The translations under genes and the position numbers were made by a program. From NCBI GenBank assembly GCA_026018925.1, contig JAKSZU010000008.1, positions 56,813,027-56,877,026 on the forward strand: DNA of 64,000 nt, in the 5' to 3' direction. Below the pieces are notes generated by a model that was not told where the DNA came from, made no database searches, and saw only the letters and a program-made list of their open reading frames with translations. The DNA comes from Tupaia tana (Eukaryota > Chordata > Mammalia > Scandentia > Tupaiidae). Of this stretch, positions 1 to 13,900 are shown piece after piece (positions within the stretch are counted from its first letter, which is position 1; every line of letters starts with the position of its first letter).

Positions 1-772
1 AAGGGCTGGAGGAACTTCAGCCAGGGGACTAGTCCCAACTAGGTTCACTTGGTCTACTTTCATCTGTTTTAGAAATTGGGTGCTGGGATTAGTTTGGTAT
101 GAATATGTTTTTTTTTTGAGTGGGGAAGGTTGTGGATTAGAAAGATAGGATGCAAAAGGAATGGGGAAGAAGGAAGAGGAAAGCAAAGAGAATAAGAGGA
201 GAAATTGGAATGCAAAGCCAGTTGTTTTTGGATGTAAATAGTCTGAAGATGTGAAAATGACTAGCACCATATAATTTCTCTGATCTTTTTGGGGGGACAA
301 TTTGATAAACGCATGTGACTTTCTTTAGCCAGATACTAGGCAGTATTGGAGTATTGGGTATTAACGATAGGAAGACAACCATTGACAATCTACTTTTGTA
401 TGTAGATGCTTTTTAATAGCCCTGCTAGAGTAGCTCACGGAAGTGCATTTCTGCATGTGTCTACAGGCCACATGTTTTCAGATTGGCTGCTCTCCACAAT
501 TGGAATTAGAAATTTCACAGTATATGCATGCCAAAACAAAAATATTACATATTTTAAATATGTGCAGTTCAATTATATTAAGTGAAAAAGGAAAATGACA
601 AAAAGTATACATTTCACTCTTAAAAGGCATGCCCAGGAACAGGGCAATGCAGTACAAAAATCTAAAGTAAAAATAAAAACAGTTGGTATATGGGTGGAAT
701 TATGGGTGATTTGTTTTCTTTTTCTCTAATTTCCAATGTTTTAAGATATGGTTTTTATTTTAGTTTTTAAGT

Positions 773-1042
773 CTTTTTTTTTTTTTTTTTTTTTTGAGAG
801 GTTTTTGCTATAGGGTGCATGCGCTCGCCAGACAGACAGAGACAGAGAGACAGAAAGCGAGAAATCACCCCCAGGGGGGATAGTCACGCCGCAATCCCTT
901 CTCCTCCATTCTCCTCTCGGGATCTTGGGCACGCACGCACACGTGCCCGGCGTGAGTTTTAAGCCACCGGGTCCAGGACGGGAACTGCGGTCGACTACAT
1001 GGGAGTCCAGCGACATAGCCATTACGCTAACTGCTGGTTCCC
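773..1042 (-). repeat. tRNA-derived SINE, long form, young
   Basis: Complete copy with a T-stretch at the left (its A-tail on the minus strand) and head GGGAACCAGCAGTTAGCG. Flanked by an imperfect target-site duplication around ttaagtctttt. Confidence 0.92.
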
Positions 1043-1263
1043 AGTTCTTAAGTCTTTTAAGAAAAGAGAAGTCTACTTAAAATCTAATGGAAATGGATGA
1101 AGACGTGTATGTGTGTTGAAAGAGATCTTAACAAAATCTCGTGGAAGGAAATATGCTGAACATTTCACTGTTCATTAAATGGAGCTTTTCTCTGCATTTA
1201 GTGTCTCCCTTTAATGGTACTGAATTTACTCATATTGAATAATTTCTCAAATAACCTGCATAC

Positions 1264-1375
1264 CGTCTTCATCATGCTCATCGTGTTGTCCCTCTGCCTC
1301 AGCATTTTCTTCCCCATGTTCTTCCTGTTCATCGTGATGATCCTCTTCTCCAGCCACACCCTCCACCACCTCAAC
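1264..1375 (-). CDS. UBR5: UBR5 exon, acidic/His-rich linker (about residues 1572-1609)
   Basis: 112 nt, phase 0 in, phase 1 out. Acceptor TTTAG before GTTGAG; donor G/GTATGC. It encodes [20 protein letters not shown] followed by more Glu/Asp/His residues, the low-complexity acidic stretch of UBR5 that separates the scaffold from the C-terminal catalytic half. It is probably disordered. It is the most 3' exon in the window; the following exon lies before position 1. Confidence 0.95.
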
Positions 1376-1866
1376 CTAAATCCAGAATCTTATTTGTAGA
1401 CAAAGTACATAATAAACCCATATCTCCATTAGTGCTCATCCATAGCAATTCCCTAACTATAGGGAACTGATGCCAAATTGTAGGGAATTATAAATTATAC
1501 CCCAGCAGTTTTGAAAAATCTTTTGTTAGTGAACAATTTGTTATCAAAAATTACAAAACATCCTAAAGTTTATGCTTATGTCCATATATGGAGCCTTAAA
1601 ATTAGAAGTATAAAATTATACTGGGGGGGGTTGGGAGAAGTGGGAGTTTTTAAATATATATATACCTCAACCATTATAAATATGTAGTACCTTCTCTTTC
1701 AAAGACATCGTTCAAAACTTCTTTTTTTTTTTTAAATTAAAATTTTTGCTATAGGGCACCTGAGCTCACTAAAGAGGGAAAGTGAGAATTTACCACTACC
1801 CTCCACCCCAGGGAGACTGGCCATACCATAGTCCCATCTCTTTCATGCTCCTCTTAGGATTTTAGG

Positions 1867-1909
<43 letters not shown>

Positions 1910-4900
1910 GCACACATACACATGGCATGATTTTCAAGCCACAGTGTCTGGAACTCAGACTGTTCAGTTGGTCATATGGGATCCAGAACCTTAGCCTCCA
2001 TACTACCTGCTGGCCCACTACTAATTTTTTTTTTAACATAAGAATACCTTTACTCTTAATTTCTAGGTAAAAACATCTTTATGTATCAAATTTCCTAGTA
2101 CCCTACAAATCAAGTATTATTAAAATAATTTTAGTGCGTGTAATAATGAATGAGAACATGTAACAAAAGTCTACAAGCTAAACGCAAAAGTACATAGTAG
2201 TCTTAAGGGACTATTAATATAACTTCCAGTGGCTACTTTCTCCTCCCCACCAAATAAAAGCTCTTCATCTACCACAATCGAAAGCAATTAAAACTACCTC
2301 TTCCACATCCGCTGAAACAATGTCATCCTGTTCTTCATCTCTGCCTCTAACAGGCTGTGACTGGCTGATGCGCCTCTGCTGTGGATTCCGGATGATGTAG
2401 GATGACTGAGACTGACTGGAGCTGTAAGAAATCAAGAGATTATGAGTATATTAATGCCATATGTCAGACATACAGTGCACACCTCTCAGTATAAGCGCTT
2501 AGCTAACAATACACGAGACACTCGCTAGGATGCCAGCTGAAATCGGACCTAAGAATTCATGAAAACCAACATCTATAGCATATAAGAAAATATGAAATTT
2601 CCCCCAGATAAATTATTTTACAATACAGACTGAATTTATAAATCTCAGAATTTCCATTCACATTTTAGTAACTCATTTCAAATATGTGTTGATGTACATA
2701 TTTATGAGTCCCTTCCAATGAAAAATTCCACAGGAGATTATTTTTTCTTTTCCACCAACAGTCTTCAACTTCAATGGTTCTAGTAGCACCTTTCATCAGC
2801 CTATTGACTTGTACATGAATTCCAATTTTCTTTGCACCAAAATAAACTCAGATGTCAATTCCACTTTAACATGAACTTCTTTAAATTTTTAATTTTTTAC
2901 TTTATTCTATGTGTGAGTGAGAGAGAGAAATCTCCAACAGTCTCAATGCCACGATTTACCTCCAGCCATAGTCAGCCCTAGCTCATGGGCACATGTGTGC
3001 CTGGTTTACTCAGGAACATCCCTGGACATGAACCTGGAACCTTGCCATGTGGGCTGGCCTCTCAGAGCACTATGTTTTACCAATGCACCAATGTCAAGCC
3101 TTTTCATAAACTTTCTGGAGTACCCTCATAATCAAAAATAAAGGAAATAAAGGAAAACCTTATTGGACAAGTTACTTAATTTCTCTGAGTTTTCATTTCT
3201 TTCTTTCTTTTTTTTGGAGAGGGTTTTGCTATAGGGTGCATGTGCTCACCAGAAAGATAGAGACAGAGAGAGAGAGAAAGCAAGAATTTGCCATGCTGCA
3301 ATCCCTTCTCCTCCATTCTCCTCTCGGGATCTTGGGCATGCACACACATGCACTCGGCGTGAGTTTAAGCCACTGAGTTTAAGTCTGGAACTCGAATCAT
3401 GGGTGACCACACGGGAGTCCAGTGACATAGCCATTACGCCAACTGCTGGTCCCCATTTCTTCATTTTAAAAACTAGCATAATAGCGGCTATCTATAAGCT
3501 ATTAGGAAGAATAAAAACAGGTAATGTGTCTATAATGCTTAGTCAAGTTTCTAGTATATTCTAAAAACTCTAGTAGCTGTTAGTCATGATTATATGAGAG
3601 GCATAGAATAGAAACAGATTAATAAGTAAATAGAGTTTTGAAGAAATGTAGGAAACCAACAGAAAAAGCAAAAATACTGTACTTAAGACTTTTTTTATTC
3701 AGTGGGATGATTATGCACCACAAAAATCCCACGAATTGGATAAAGGTGTACTTTTTATTAAAGGCGCGTTTGAAACACTGGTTAAAATATACCCTTAAGG
3801 GAAGGTTTGACTGTATTCTATTATAATGAAGGACTTCTGTGTTTTATAAAGAGTCATAGAAAAGATTAGCTTGATCTCTTGATTATCTAGCCCAAGAGAC
3901 ATCAGCAGGGAAGATTTAAGAGGTTAGCCCACAAATCAAGCAATGGGAATGAAATGAAGAGTTAAAAATTGTATAATTAAGAGCCAGACAATGGTGCAAA
4001 AGTAAAGCAAACAAGAAGAGCCCAGTTTCACGGCCTAGGGCCTCCCTATTCACACCAAGCATGTGTGTGCCCACAGTCCAAGCTGGCTGGATCCCACAAG
4101 GCCAACTGCACACCTTGAGTCCCAGTCCTGGCAGCTGGAGAATACGTCAGGCACCATATGTATACCCAAAATCCTGAACACTGGGGGAAATGGAGAAGGG
4201 ATTATGGTGTGATCATCTCTCATGGGGGCTGTCTCTTGCTTTCTCTCACTCTGGCAAGCACATATGCCCTCTAGCTAACTAGAAAAAAATAAAGTTGACA
4301 CTCAAGCTTTTGGACACAGAGGAAGTTATAGGTCTTATCAACTTAGCCCTGCAGCAGACTACACTTAAAAATAAGAAAAAAGAGAAAGCAATAATGTCTA
4401 CCTAGCCCAAAATACAGTTTCCTACCCAATTATTAGCTTTGTAAAAACTATATATTTCTAAAACAACCAAAAAACACAGCTATATATCTATTATCATCAT
4501 GTAGACAAATGTAATAATTTTATAAATGTTTTCTTGTGTTCCAAAGGAAAAATCTCTATCACTTGTGACACATATCAATGAGCACACACGAATGCTTATG
4601 CAAAGTTTTTTTTTTCTTTTTTTTTTTTTAATAAGAGCAATCTGACTAAGTTCTAAGTCATAGGGAGATTTCTTTGAGGCATAGTCAGATGAGAAACCAG
4701 GAGTGGGTACTTTTTTTTTTGAGGGGGAGAGGTTTTTGCTATAGGGCACGTGCACTCACCAGACAGACAGAGAGAAACAAAGAGATAGAAAGCAAGAAAT
4801 CACCCCCCAGATGGGATGGCCACACCGCAATCCCTTCTCCATTCTCCTCTCGGGATCTTGGGCACACATGCATACTCGCCGGGTGTGAGTTTAAGCCACC

Positions 4901-7900
4901 AGGTCTGGGATTCGAACCGCGGTCAGCTACATTGGAGTTCAGCAACATAGCCATAATGCTAACTGCTGGTCCCTATGCAAAATTTTTGAAAAGAATTATT
5001 TCATTTTATTTATCATTTTTTAAATTTGCTATAAGGCACATGTTCAAGAGAGAGAAAGAGAGAGAAAGAATGCTGCCAGCTCCAGGACTTGAAGCACAGT
5101 TGGCCCTGTGGGAGTCCAACGCCTTCACCACCACACCACCTACTGGCCTCCTATGCAGTTTTTAGTAAACTAAACATGACATTTTCAGGGAAGAATTCAT
5201 CAGAGTCGTCTAGGTGCAAATTTACCTGCTTGACTGATCAGATGATGGTCGTGGTGGCAGCGGTTCCACTGAAAATAATTCTTCACTGCCTTGCATGGCA
5301 TCTATGCTAGTACTGGCCAGAGTAAATGGTGCAGTTGGCCGAGCTATGCCCATTCTGACAGGTACAATCAATGACTCTGCCACGTTGCATAATTCTTCTA
5401 CAGCATAAGGGAGCAGTGCCTGGAATACTCGCTTGCATTTTCCAATTGGCTGTGGAATAAAGTTGCTAGAAAAGAAAAGGAAAACACAGGAATCTTTTAT
5501 GAGTCTTTTCATGTTATTACGATACCAAAAAATGTGCATAGAATGATTTAGAAGGAAAAATCATAAGGGTGCTTTACTTTTTCTTTTTGGATGAAGCCAT
5601 TTCCACACTAAGGATGACAAAAACTCTTGCCACTGAACGTAGAAACCTCATTGTCACAGTAATAGCTTCTTCTCTACGCCCAGGTGTGTATTTGTTTTGA
5701 AGTTCTTTCACTAATGTACCCAGTAGAGTATCTAAAAGCTTTAAAAAATTGTAATCACTCTATTAATGTAAAGACATTTCATGAGATGTTTAGACATTTG
5801 AAAAGTAAAAACATTCTAACACCTTTTCAATATTAATATATCATAATATAATCTCAAAATAAATTTAACTGAAATATTTACAAGGTCAGTAATTAATTTA
5901 TACAACAAAACTACCACCCAAATATATGGGTTTTTTTGGTCTCATGGTCCTACAAATATATCAACTAAAAGTAGTGCAGTATTGAATACATAATGCTAAA
6001 AGATTATTTTCCACTGACTATAGGATACTTACCAAAACAGCAAAGTATTAGGTCATCAGGAAAGTCATGATGTGTTCTTCTATGCAAAAAATGCATCATG
6101 ACTTTCCCAATAACCCAATATTAAAGATTCAGATATTTAAATAAATATAATGTGGAGCCAGCGGGCAGTGTGGTAGGTCAGGTGCTGAACTCCCAGATGG
6201 CTAACCACGGCTAAAGTCCCAGACCTGGTGGCTTAAAAAAAAATAACACTGGGAACATGTGTGTGCATGCCCAAATCCACGAGAGAAGAATAGAGAAGAA
6301 ATTGCAGTGTGGCCATCCTTCCTGCAGAGTGATTTGTCACTTCCCCTCTCACTGTGCCCCTTCCCACTGGTGAGCCCATGTGCCCTATGCCAAAAACTCA
6401 AAAATAAATAAATAAATATAAAATGTAATGCTACCCCATATTGTCTGCATTCATTTTTACCATACCCTTATCAGCAGTGGATCTGTTTTATAATATAAAT
6501 TCTTCTCTAATTTCGCAGCAAAGGGGAATTTTTTTTAAGTGCATTAAATTTACTACTAATTTTGAGCACTACTTCATACATTTATATATTATTATATTTT
6601 TAAAAGCTTTTAGAATTTTTTAAAATTAGAAATCAAGAAGTAACTTACACTGTTAATGAGAAATTAAATCACCTCCAAAATTCTATCCCTTCTGAAGTAC
6701 TGCTTAATGAAAGCTTATGTGCACATACGTGGTGATAAGATTTTTTCAAATGAGGATTTAAAAAAACACAAGTTTTCATATACTTGAAATAAACATTCAA
6801 AGAACTTACCAAAATATCTGCTGTACATTTGACTATAAGGCAATGGGTGAAACAGTCCAGACGAATTGTGCCACTTTGCTGATTGAGGTATACTTGTTCT
6901 TCTGGCAAAAGATGGCCTATCCTACTGCTGGCACTGAGACTTGAAGGAAGGAAAGACAAACACTGTAAAAGCCTATACTAACATGGGAAATACGTACATG
7001 TACAAATATCCTTAGTACATACGGGTCTTTATTTTCCTGTGATCCAAACATAATCATAGATTTCAAGGCATTCCAGTCCTGTAAAACTCGCTCCAGTGCA
7101 AGCTGAGCAAATCGTGGAGGTTCTAGATCATGATCAGGCATATCTGAATCTGAAAACGAAAAGACGTAAGAGTGGATAAGACAGAAATAAAACATAATAC
7201 TTTTCATAAATGTCTCATTTACTCACCTTCGGGACTGGCTGTTTTTCGGTTGCGATCTTCCCTGATTCGAGGTGGCCTATACTGGCAATGCTCCACTGTC
7301 TGCCTTGCTACTGTCTGAACTAAAAACAGCAAGAGATGCTCTCCCCTGTAAAAGACAGCATTGTTTTGAGTAGGGGAAAGGCTACTCTTGAGAAAAGGCT
7401 ACTCAGATAGGCTGTGCACAATTTTAATTTAACTTTCTTCGACATCCTAAAAAGCCTGCTTGTGCCAGCATCATAGCCCAGTGGTTAAGGAGGCCGGATC
7501 ACATGGCTGACGACAGTTTGAGTCCCTGCCTCAAAAGCTTGAAAAACAGGCCAAGTGAATGTGTGTGTGTGCTCAAAATCCTGACAGGATGCAGAAATGG
7601 AGAAAAGACTACAGCATGACTACTTAAGTTGTGTGTGTGATCTCCCCTCCCCCATGTCTGTCTAATGAGTGCACAACACCCTGACAATCACAAAACCAAA
7701 ACCAAAACAAAACAAAAAATAGCCCACTTGCCTGCTGTTTGGTAGTGTGACCAGATTAGTAGCAGTGAGCAGGCGATAAAGTAGATCAAGACGAGCAGAT
7801 TTCTGTCCAGCAATTAGAGTTTTACATTTACATTTCTCCCAACAATCACAGTATGCTGTTGGTGATGTTCTCTTGAGTCTAGAAAGAATTCATACAAAAG

Positions 7901-10900
7901 TGCAAAAACTGAAATTTTAAAAATATACCAAGATCTTTATTTAAAAGTATGGATGCATAACTTACTGAAACCACACAGAACCTTTATTAATTTTTAAATA
8001 TATAGTGTAACTATTAAAGCTTTCATAATAAAGAAGACTACTTGGTGGTATAAAGTTTCTAATGCAACATAAAATTCTCTTAAGAGGTACCCTGTAATGA
8101 TTTGGTATAGTCATTTCTGGACTATCTTCCCCAATTTCTCACAGACTCAGTCCAGTTTAAGTGGTCCACCTGTCTTTAGCTAGTGAACCCTATAACCAGC
8201 CGTTATGGGCAGGTCCTTCCTGCTTGTGTACTCTGACCATACTGTGAACTCTGTCAAGAAGGGACTATCTTGGGAACCAGCAGTTAGCGTAATGGCTATG
8301 TCGCTGGACTCCCACGTAGTCGACCGCGGTTCGAGTCCCGGACCCGGTGGCTTAAAACTCACGCCGGGCGCGTGTGCGTACATGCCCAAGATCCCGAGAG
8401 GAGAATTGAGAAGGGATTGCGGCGTGACCATCCCCCCTGGGGGGTGATTTCTCGCTTTCTGTCTCTATGTCTCTTTCTGTCTGCCTGGCGAGCGCACGCG
8501 CCCTATAGCGAAAACTTCTCCAAAAAAAAAAAAAGAAGGGACTATCTTATTTGCCATCACTATAGGACTTAGTGTTGTGAATATAATTAATAAACATTCA
8601 GTAATGACAAGATTATCACTTTTAGATGCTTACAACCATCTAAAATAAGGACATAAGGAAAACAATAACCAAAATTATACACATCAATGCAATAGCTATA
8701 AACATTTTCCACTTGCCCTATACAACTACTTCTTTTAACGAAAAACAGGGGTTTACAATCCAATTCTGTAACACAATATCTCTACATCCTTAACCATTTA
8801 CAGCTGATGTCCCTATTGATATTAACAATCCTGAGGCACTGTAGGTGTCGGTACTGGGCATTTCATTACTTCTTAGGTTTGTGAGAACTAACAAAACATA
8901 TAGATACGCTAATTGTACTGCTGGCTGAAAATGAACTGTGCTGTAAGACATAAGTAAAGCATAGTCCAAACAATTTTCTTCTAGAAGACCTTACTATAGG
9001 GGATGGGAGACCTGGACTGCAGTATATTTGAAGAATAATCTGATCTAAGTCACAATGTTGATTACATATTCTTAACATATTATGCTACTTTTATTTAAGG
9101 AGGGCTAGGTTAGAATGAGCAAAAACAAACATTTCACAGAATAATTCAAATCAAAAGCCACATTTGTATATATAAACTGACTTACAGAGGGAAAACTGAG
9201 AAAAACCTCATGCTCCTTGAATTATGCAACAATTAAAAACATAACTTGGTATAGATTATTTCCATACAATATAAACTTAAAAAATCTGAAAATACTTAAA
9301 AAAAAAAAAAGATTTGTACTCACTTGCAATCATGACCTTTATGACAAACCCTTGCACATTCTGTACAACAACAAAGTGACTCCAGCAAGCCACAAGTTCG
9401 ACACTCAAAAATATCCTAAAATTTAAAAAAAAGTTTGCTTTTACAAAAAAAAAATTAGAACTGTGTATCTCACTGTTTCTGGCATTTTCTAAAACAATTC
9501 AATCACAACAGAATAAAATTAATGTACTTTGGAAAACAAAAAGTGATAGAAGGGTAAAAGTAAATATACATTTTAGGATATTATGAGAACAGAAATAAAA
9601 TATTACATTAGGGTAAAATAAATCATCCCAAGAGGTATATAGTTATAAAATTTGTATAAAAACTTGTGATCTGCTTATACTACCCAGTGAAAACTTCCAA
9701 TAAGCATGTCACACATAACTTAGCAATCAAAACTAAGAATTAAGTAATTTACTTAGGAATTAAATCAAAATTAATGTTCTTTTGGAGAATTTTCTAACTC
9801 ATTAGAAAAAGGAAATATCAGACTTGCAATTCCAAAGCTTTTGAAAACTATACCTTCTATTGATGTTGGTAATCAAAGGGGAAAAGAAGAAAACTTAAAG
9901 ATAGCATGAATATGGGAAATATAAAATAATTTACCTGGTTAATATGCTCTGCTCCAGTCCATGTGAAACTGCAGGTGTCATTACAACATAAGACATATAA
10001 AGGAGAATCATCAGGGTTGGTACCTGATGGGCAAACCATTCCCATAAATACATCATCTTCTTTTTCGCTTGAGGATACTTCAGCTAAAAAGTTTAAGAAC
10101 ACAGCAGCTCATATATCAGGAAAGGACTTATAAGTCATCTATTTTCTTTATCTGAAAGAGCCTTAACATAAATACTTATCTTAAACCTTACTTCTGATGT
10201 AAATCAGAAACTACTATATAGTAATCAAAAAGTTCATGTACAAATTCAACATAGAAGAAAATCCAAGCTAATTCTGGAACAAAATAAAGCAAAGCCTAAT
10301 TATATCATGACCACATACGATGACAATACAAACACTATGTAACACTCATCTGAATACTGGGCTCTGTCAGGCACTTTAGTTCTAGTTCTATTTAGCAAAT
10401 TACAGACTATCTCACAAATTTTCTATCACCGATGTTTAAAAAATAAACAAATAAAACGTTAATATTTTTAAAATCTAGATGACAGAAATTGATGTTTCTC
10501 CATGCTTACTATTAAGCAAGAATTCTACATCAAGAAATTTAGACCCAGCCTCAGTGTTGTCAGTAATGTACTGAACTGCTATGCCGGAAGCCAGATGGCT
10601 GACACAGATTCAGATCTCCAGTAAACCTGGAAACACTTCCGGTGTCTATGTGCCAAAGATCATGAAAAGCTGGAGAGCTCTGGGAAGGGGATCGTGGTGT
10701 GTCAGTGCTTTCTTAACAGTACCCACCCCCTCACATGTTTGTGTACACACTTGCTCTCATAAACGTGAATAATTTTTTCTTTAAAGCAATAAAACAGTCA
10801 GGAAATGGCATGGTGGTTAAGGCCCTGGATCCCACATGGCTCACCATGCTTCAAGTCCCAGACCTGGCAGCTTGAAAAATCACACCAGGTGGGTGTGTGC

Positions 10901-13900
10901 ACATGCCCAAAAGGATGAGAAGAGACTAGAAGAGCAGAGATTGAGTGTGGCAATGCCCCCAAGAGATCATTTTTCACTTTTCCTCTCTCTGTCTCTCCCT
11001 AGTGAGTACATATGACCTATGTCAAAAAAGCTTATAAAAAGAAAGAAAAAAGAGGCAAGCAAATTTATTTATACAGTTATTTGATAAAAAGTTGGAAGAC
11101 GAAACAGACCAAAAAAATATAAACACGGGACCAGCAGTTAGCGTAATGGCTATGTTGCTGGACTCCCGCGTAGTCGACCGCGGTTCGCATCCCGGACCCG
11201 GTGGCTTAAAACTCATGCCGGTCACATGTGCGTGCATGCCCAACATCCCAAGAGGAGAATGGAGAAGGGATTGCGGCATGGCCATCCCCCCTGGGGGGGT
11301 GATTTCTCGCTTTCTGTCTCTCTGTCTGGCGAGTGCACGTGCCCTGTAGCAAAAACCTCTCCAAATAAATAAATAAACAAATAAATAAATAAACACATGA
11401 ATTTTACATATACACATATATAATCTTGATAATTTCCAATATATTTTACCATTTGCAAACAAAAATTAAATTTAAATGATTATGATACTGTGTATAAAGG
11501 GAAATCTATTCAAACTGAAAAATAAGCAACCTATTTCTAGGACTTGAAATAAATTACCTTTTGCAATTTTCTGGGCTGTTTCTAAGATGGTAATTGCAGC
11601 AGGATAAGCTCGGCCACTTACAGCTGACATAAATGGAGTCATCCCTCTCGCATCCCTAAAATAAGAAATAAGAATATTAATTATTTTCTTTTCTGGTTAT
11701 AAAAGTAATATTTATGATTAAATGAAAAACTTTTGAAAACAAAACAAAATTTGGTTTTAGTCACAGTATTACCTATTCTATGATCCTTAACATAAATATA
11801 CACCAAAGGCAAGTTAATATACAGGTCAGTTTGTATTCATTTAGCGTACACTACGTGATTCTGAGAAGGCCTCTTTCACTGACGAGAACTTAGCAGAGGG
11901 ATTGCAATGCTGGATTCTGTAGTGCTTTAAGTTCATACAAGCTAATTGTCATCCATACTTTATAAGATGATCAGCTTTAACAGCAGAAGTAGCTAAGCTG
12001 AATCTTCACATAAAAAGTGTATTAAGTCTTCTTACTTGGCAGAGAGCAGTTCCCGTAGATAAGGCTGTAGAACCACACTGTCACATAACAATTTTAATAT
12101 AAAATGAGCGTTTGCCTTTCGATCCTTAGATTCTACTACAGCTGGCTCTGTGGAAGGACCTGGAATTCAGGAGATTCATTTGGTACCAAAGTAAAAGTTA
12201 ATAAGACAATGAAAAATATTCTAGAATAACCTATCAGGCATATATTAAATAAATCACCAAAAAAATATTCCAGTATTAGTAACAATTTAATTACAACAAA
12301 ACTGAACATATTCACACATTTTACCAATCTCAGCTGATTTCTAAATGTATATATATACACGCCACACATTTTCACTAACATGAAAGATAATTCAGAGAAT
12401 TAGGTGCTTTTAAGCAAAGAAAAGTTTTTTTGAGATAAAATGTAGAGCTGTAGGAATTTATATTTAAAATGTGTCCTTTATCGTCCAAATGGCAGATTAA
12501 AGTAATACAGATTCTTACCTGGAATAGTAGAGGTGCTTGGTCCTTGACCAGTGCCAGTCGCTGCTGTGGTAAGAGATCCCACAGCGGGGGCCAGGATAAA
12601 ATCAATGTCACCATCTTTCAGTAAACAGAACAGCAGGATGTACATCATTATAGGCAACACATCCCTAATACATGCTCTTAAACTGGCCTCAAGGCTTTTC
12701 TCTACAAGCTGAGGGCCATCAGAGTTAAGTGAAAACTTCCTTTCTGAATTTGAAAGAGAAGGAATGCACTAGGCAAATTATTGACTTACTTTTGACAAAT
12801 TACCAATAAAGGGACTATCCAGCATCTAAGCAATATAGAAATAAACATTTCAATACAAAGAGGAGCACCTGATAAGTTTCTAGATTTAATTTTTAAACCA
12901 AATTGGCTATAATGTTACTTTCAAATATTTGAAATTTCTAACTATCCCATTAAAACATTCCCGTTGTTGCCTTTCTTGACTTTGCCTCTTTGTTGAACAC
13001 TAAATAAGATAATATCTTACCAGGATCCATCGCAGGAGGGTCAGGAACCCAACTAGGGGGAGCAATGGGGGGCGAGACCGGATCCTGGTGGTCACTGGAT
13101 GAAGCTCCAGCTTCATGTCTACCCAAACCAGCTGCTCTCAATGAACGTCTCATCATCTCCCGTAATCTCAAACTAGAAGAACATGGACAAAATCAGAGCT
13201 CACTACCATATCTAAACGTAATGGGAAGGTGTACAGAACTTCTCGTCTGAGAAGATCAAAGTATGTTACACAAGCAAACACTCCAGGCAAGGGATGTGAG
13301 GTACAAATGCCAATTCTGGAATCACAGAATAAGTCAATGAGAGATAGACATGAAACCAGGGGCTCCTAATAACCCAGTTCAATACTAAAACCACTGTGTT
13401 AAGCTTCCACAAAAACTTAAGCACAGGGAACAAAAGTTGTGGTTATTTAAGCTTAGCTTAGAAATACTCTTTCAAATGGTTAAGATAAATTAACAGCTGA
13501 ACATTAAATCAAAAATTTCTCTATCCCCTTTTTATCATCAGTTAAAAGTTAAATTTAATCATACACATCACCAAACCTACTAGTTAACCAAAAACTGGTA
13601 TTGTTAGCCTACTAAATCCCTCTTCTATTATCTCAAAAGCAACTGAACTAATATCCATACAATCTGAAGTTGTAAAACAAAGACCGACTTAATATTTATA
13701 TTTTATACAAAAAAAAAAAATCTTTAACAGTACAACCTGTATCTCAAATTAATGAATGAAACTAGAACTTATAAAATGTTTAATACGATTAATATCTGGG
13801 CGTGATTTTTTTCCCTACTATATTTTTAAAAAACTATACAGGTGGGCACAACACTAAAATGAAAAGAAATAAGCACAAACACAAACCTTGTTAAGGGAAC

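Noticed and set aside
1214..1399. Open frame antisense to the acidic UBR5 exon
   Set aside because: It lies over the exon at 1264-1375 and mirrors its Glu/Asp/His codons; no independent support.
8272..8534. tRNA genes at the SINE heads (intact A and B boxes)
   Set aside because: The heads do not close into a full acceptor stem and continue into the SINE body; they are retroposon promoters, not tRNA genes.
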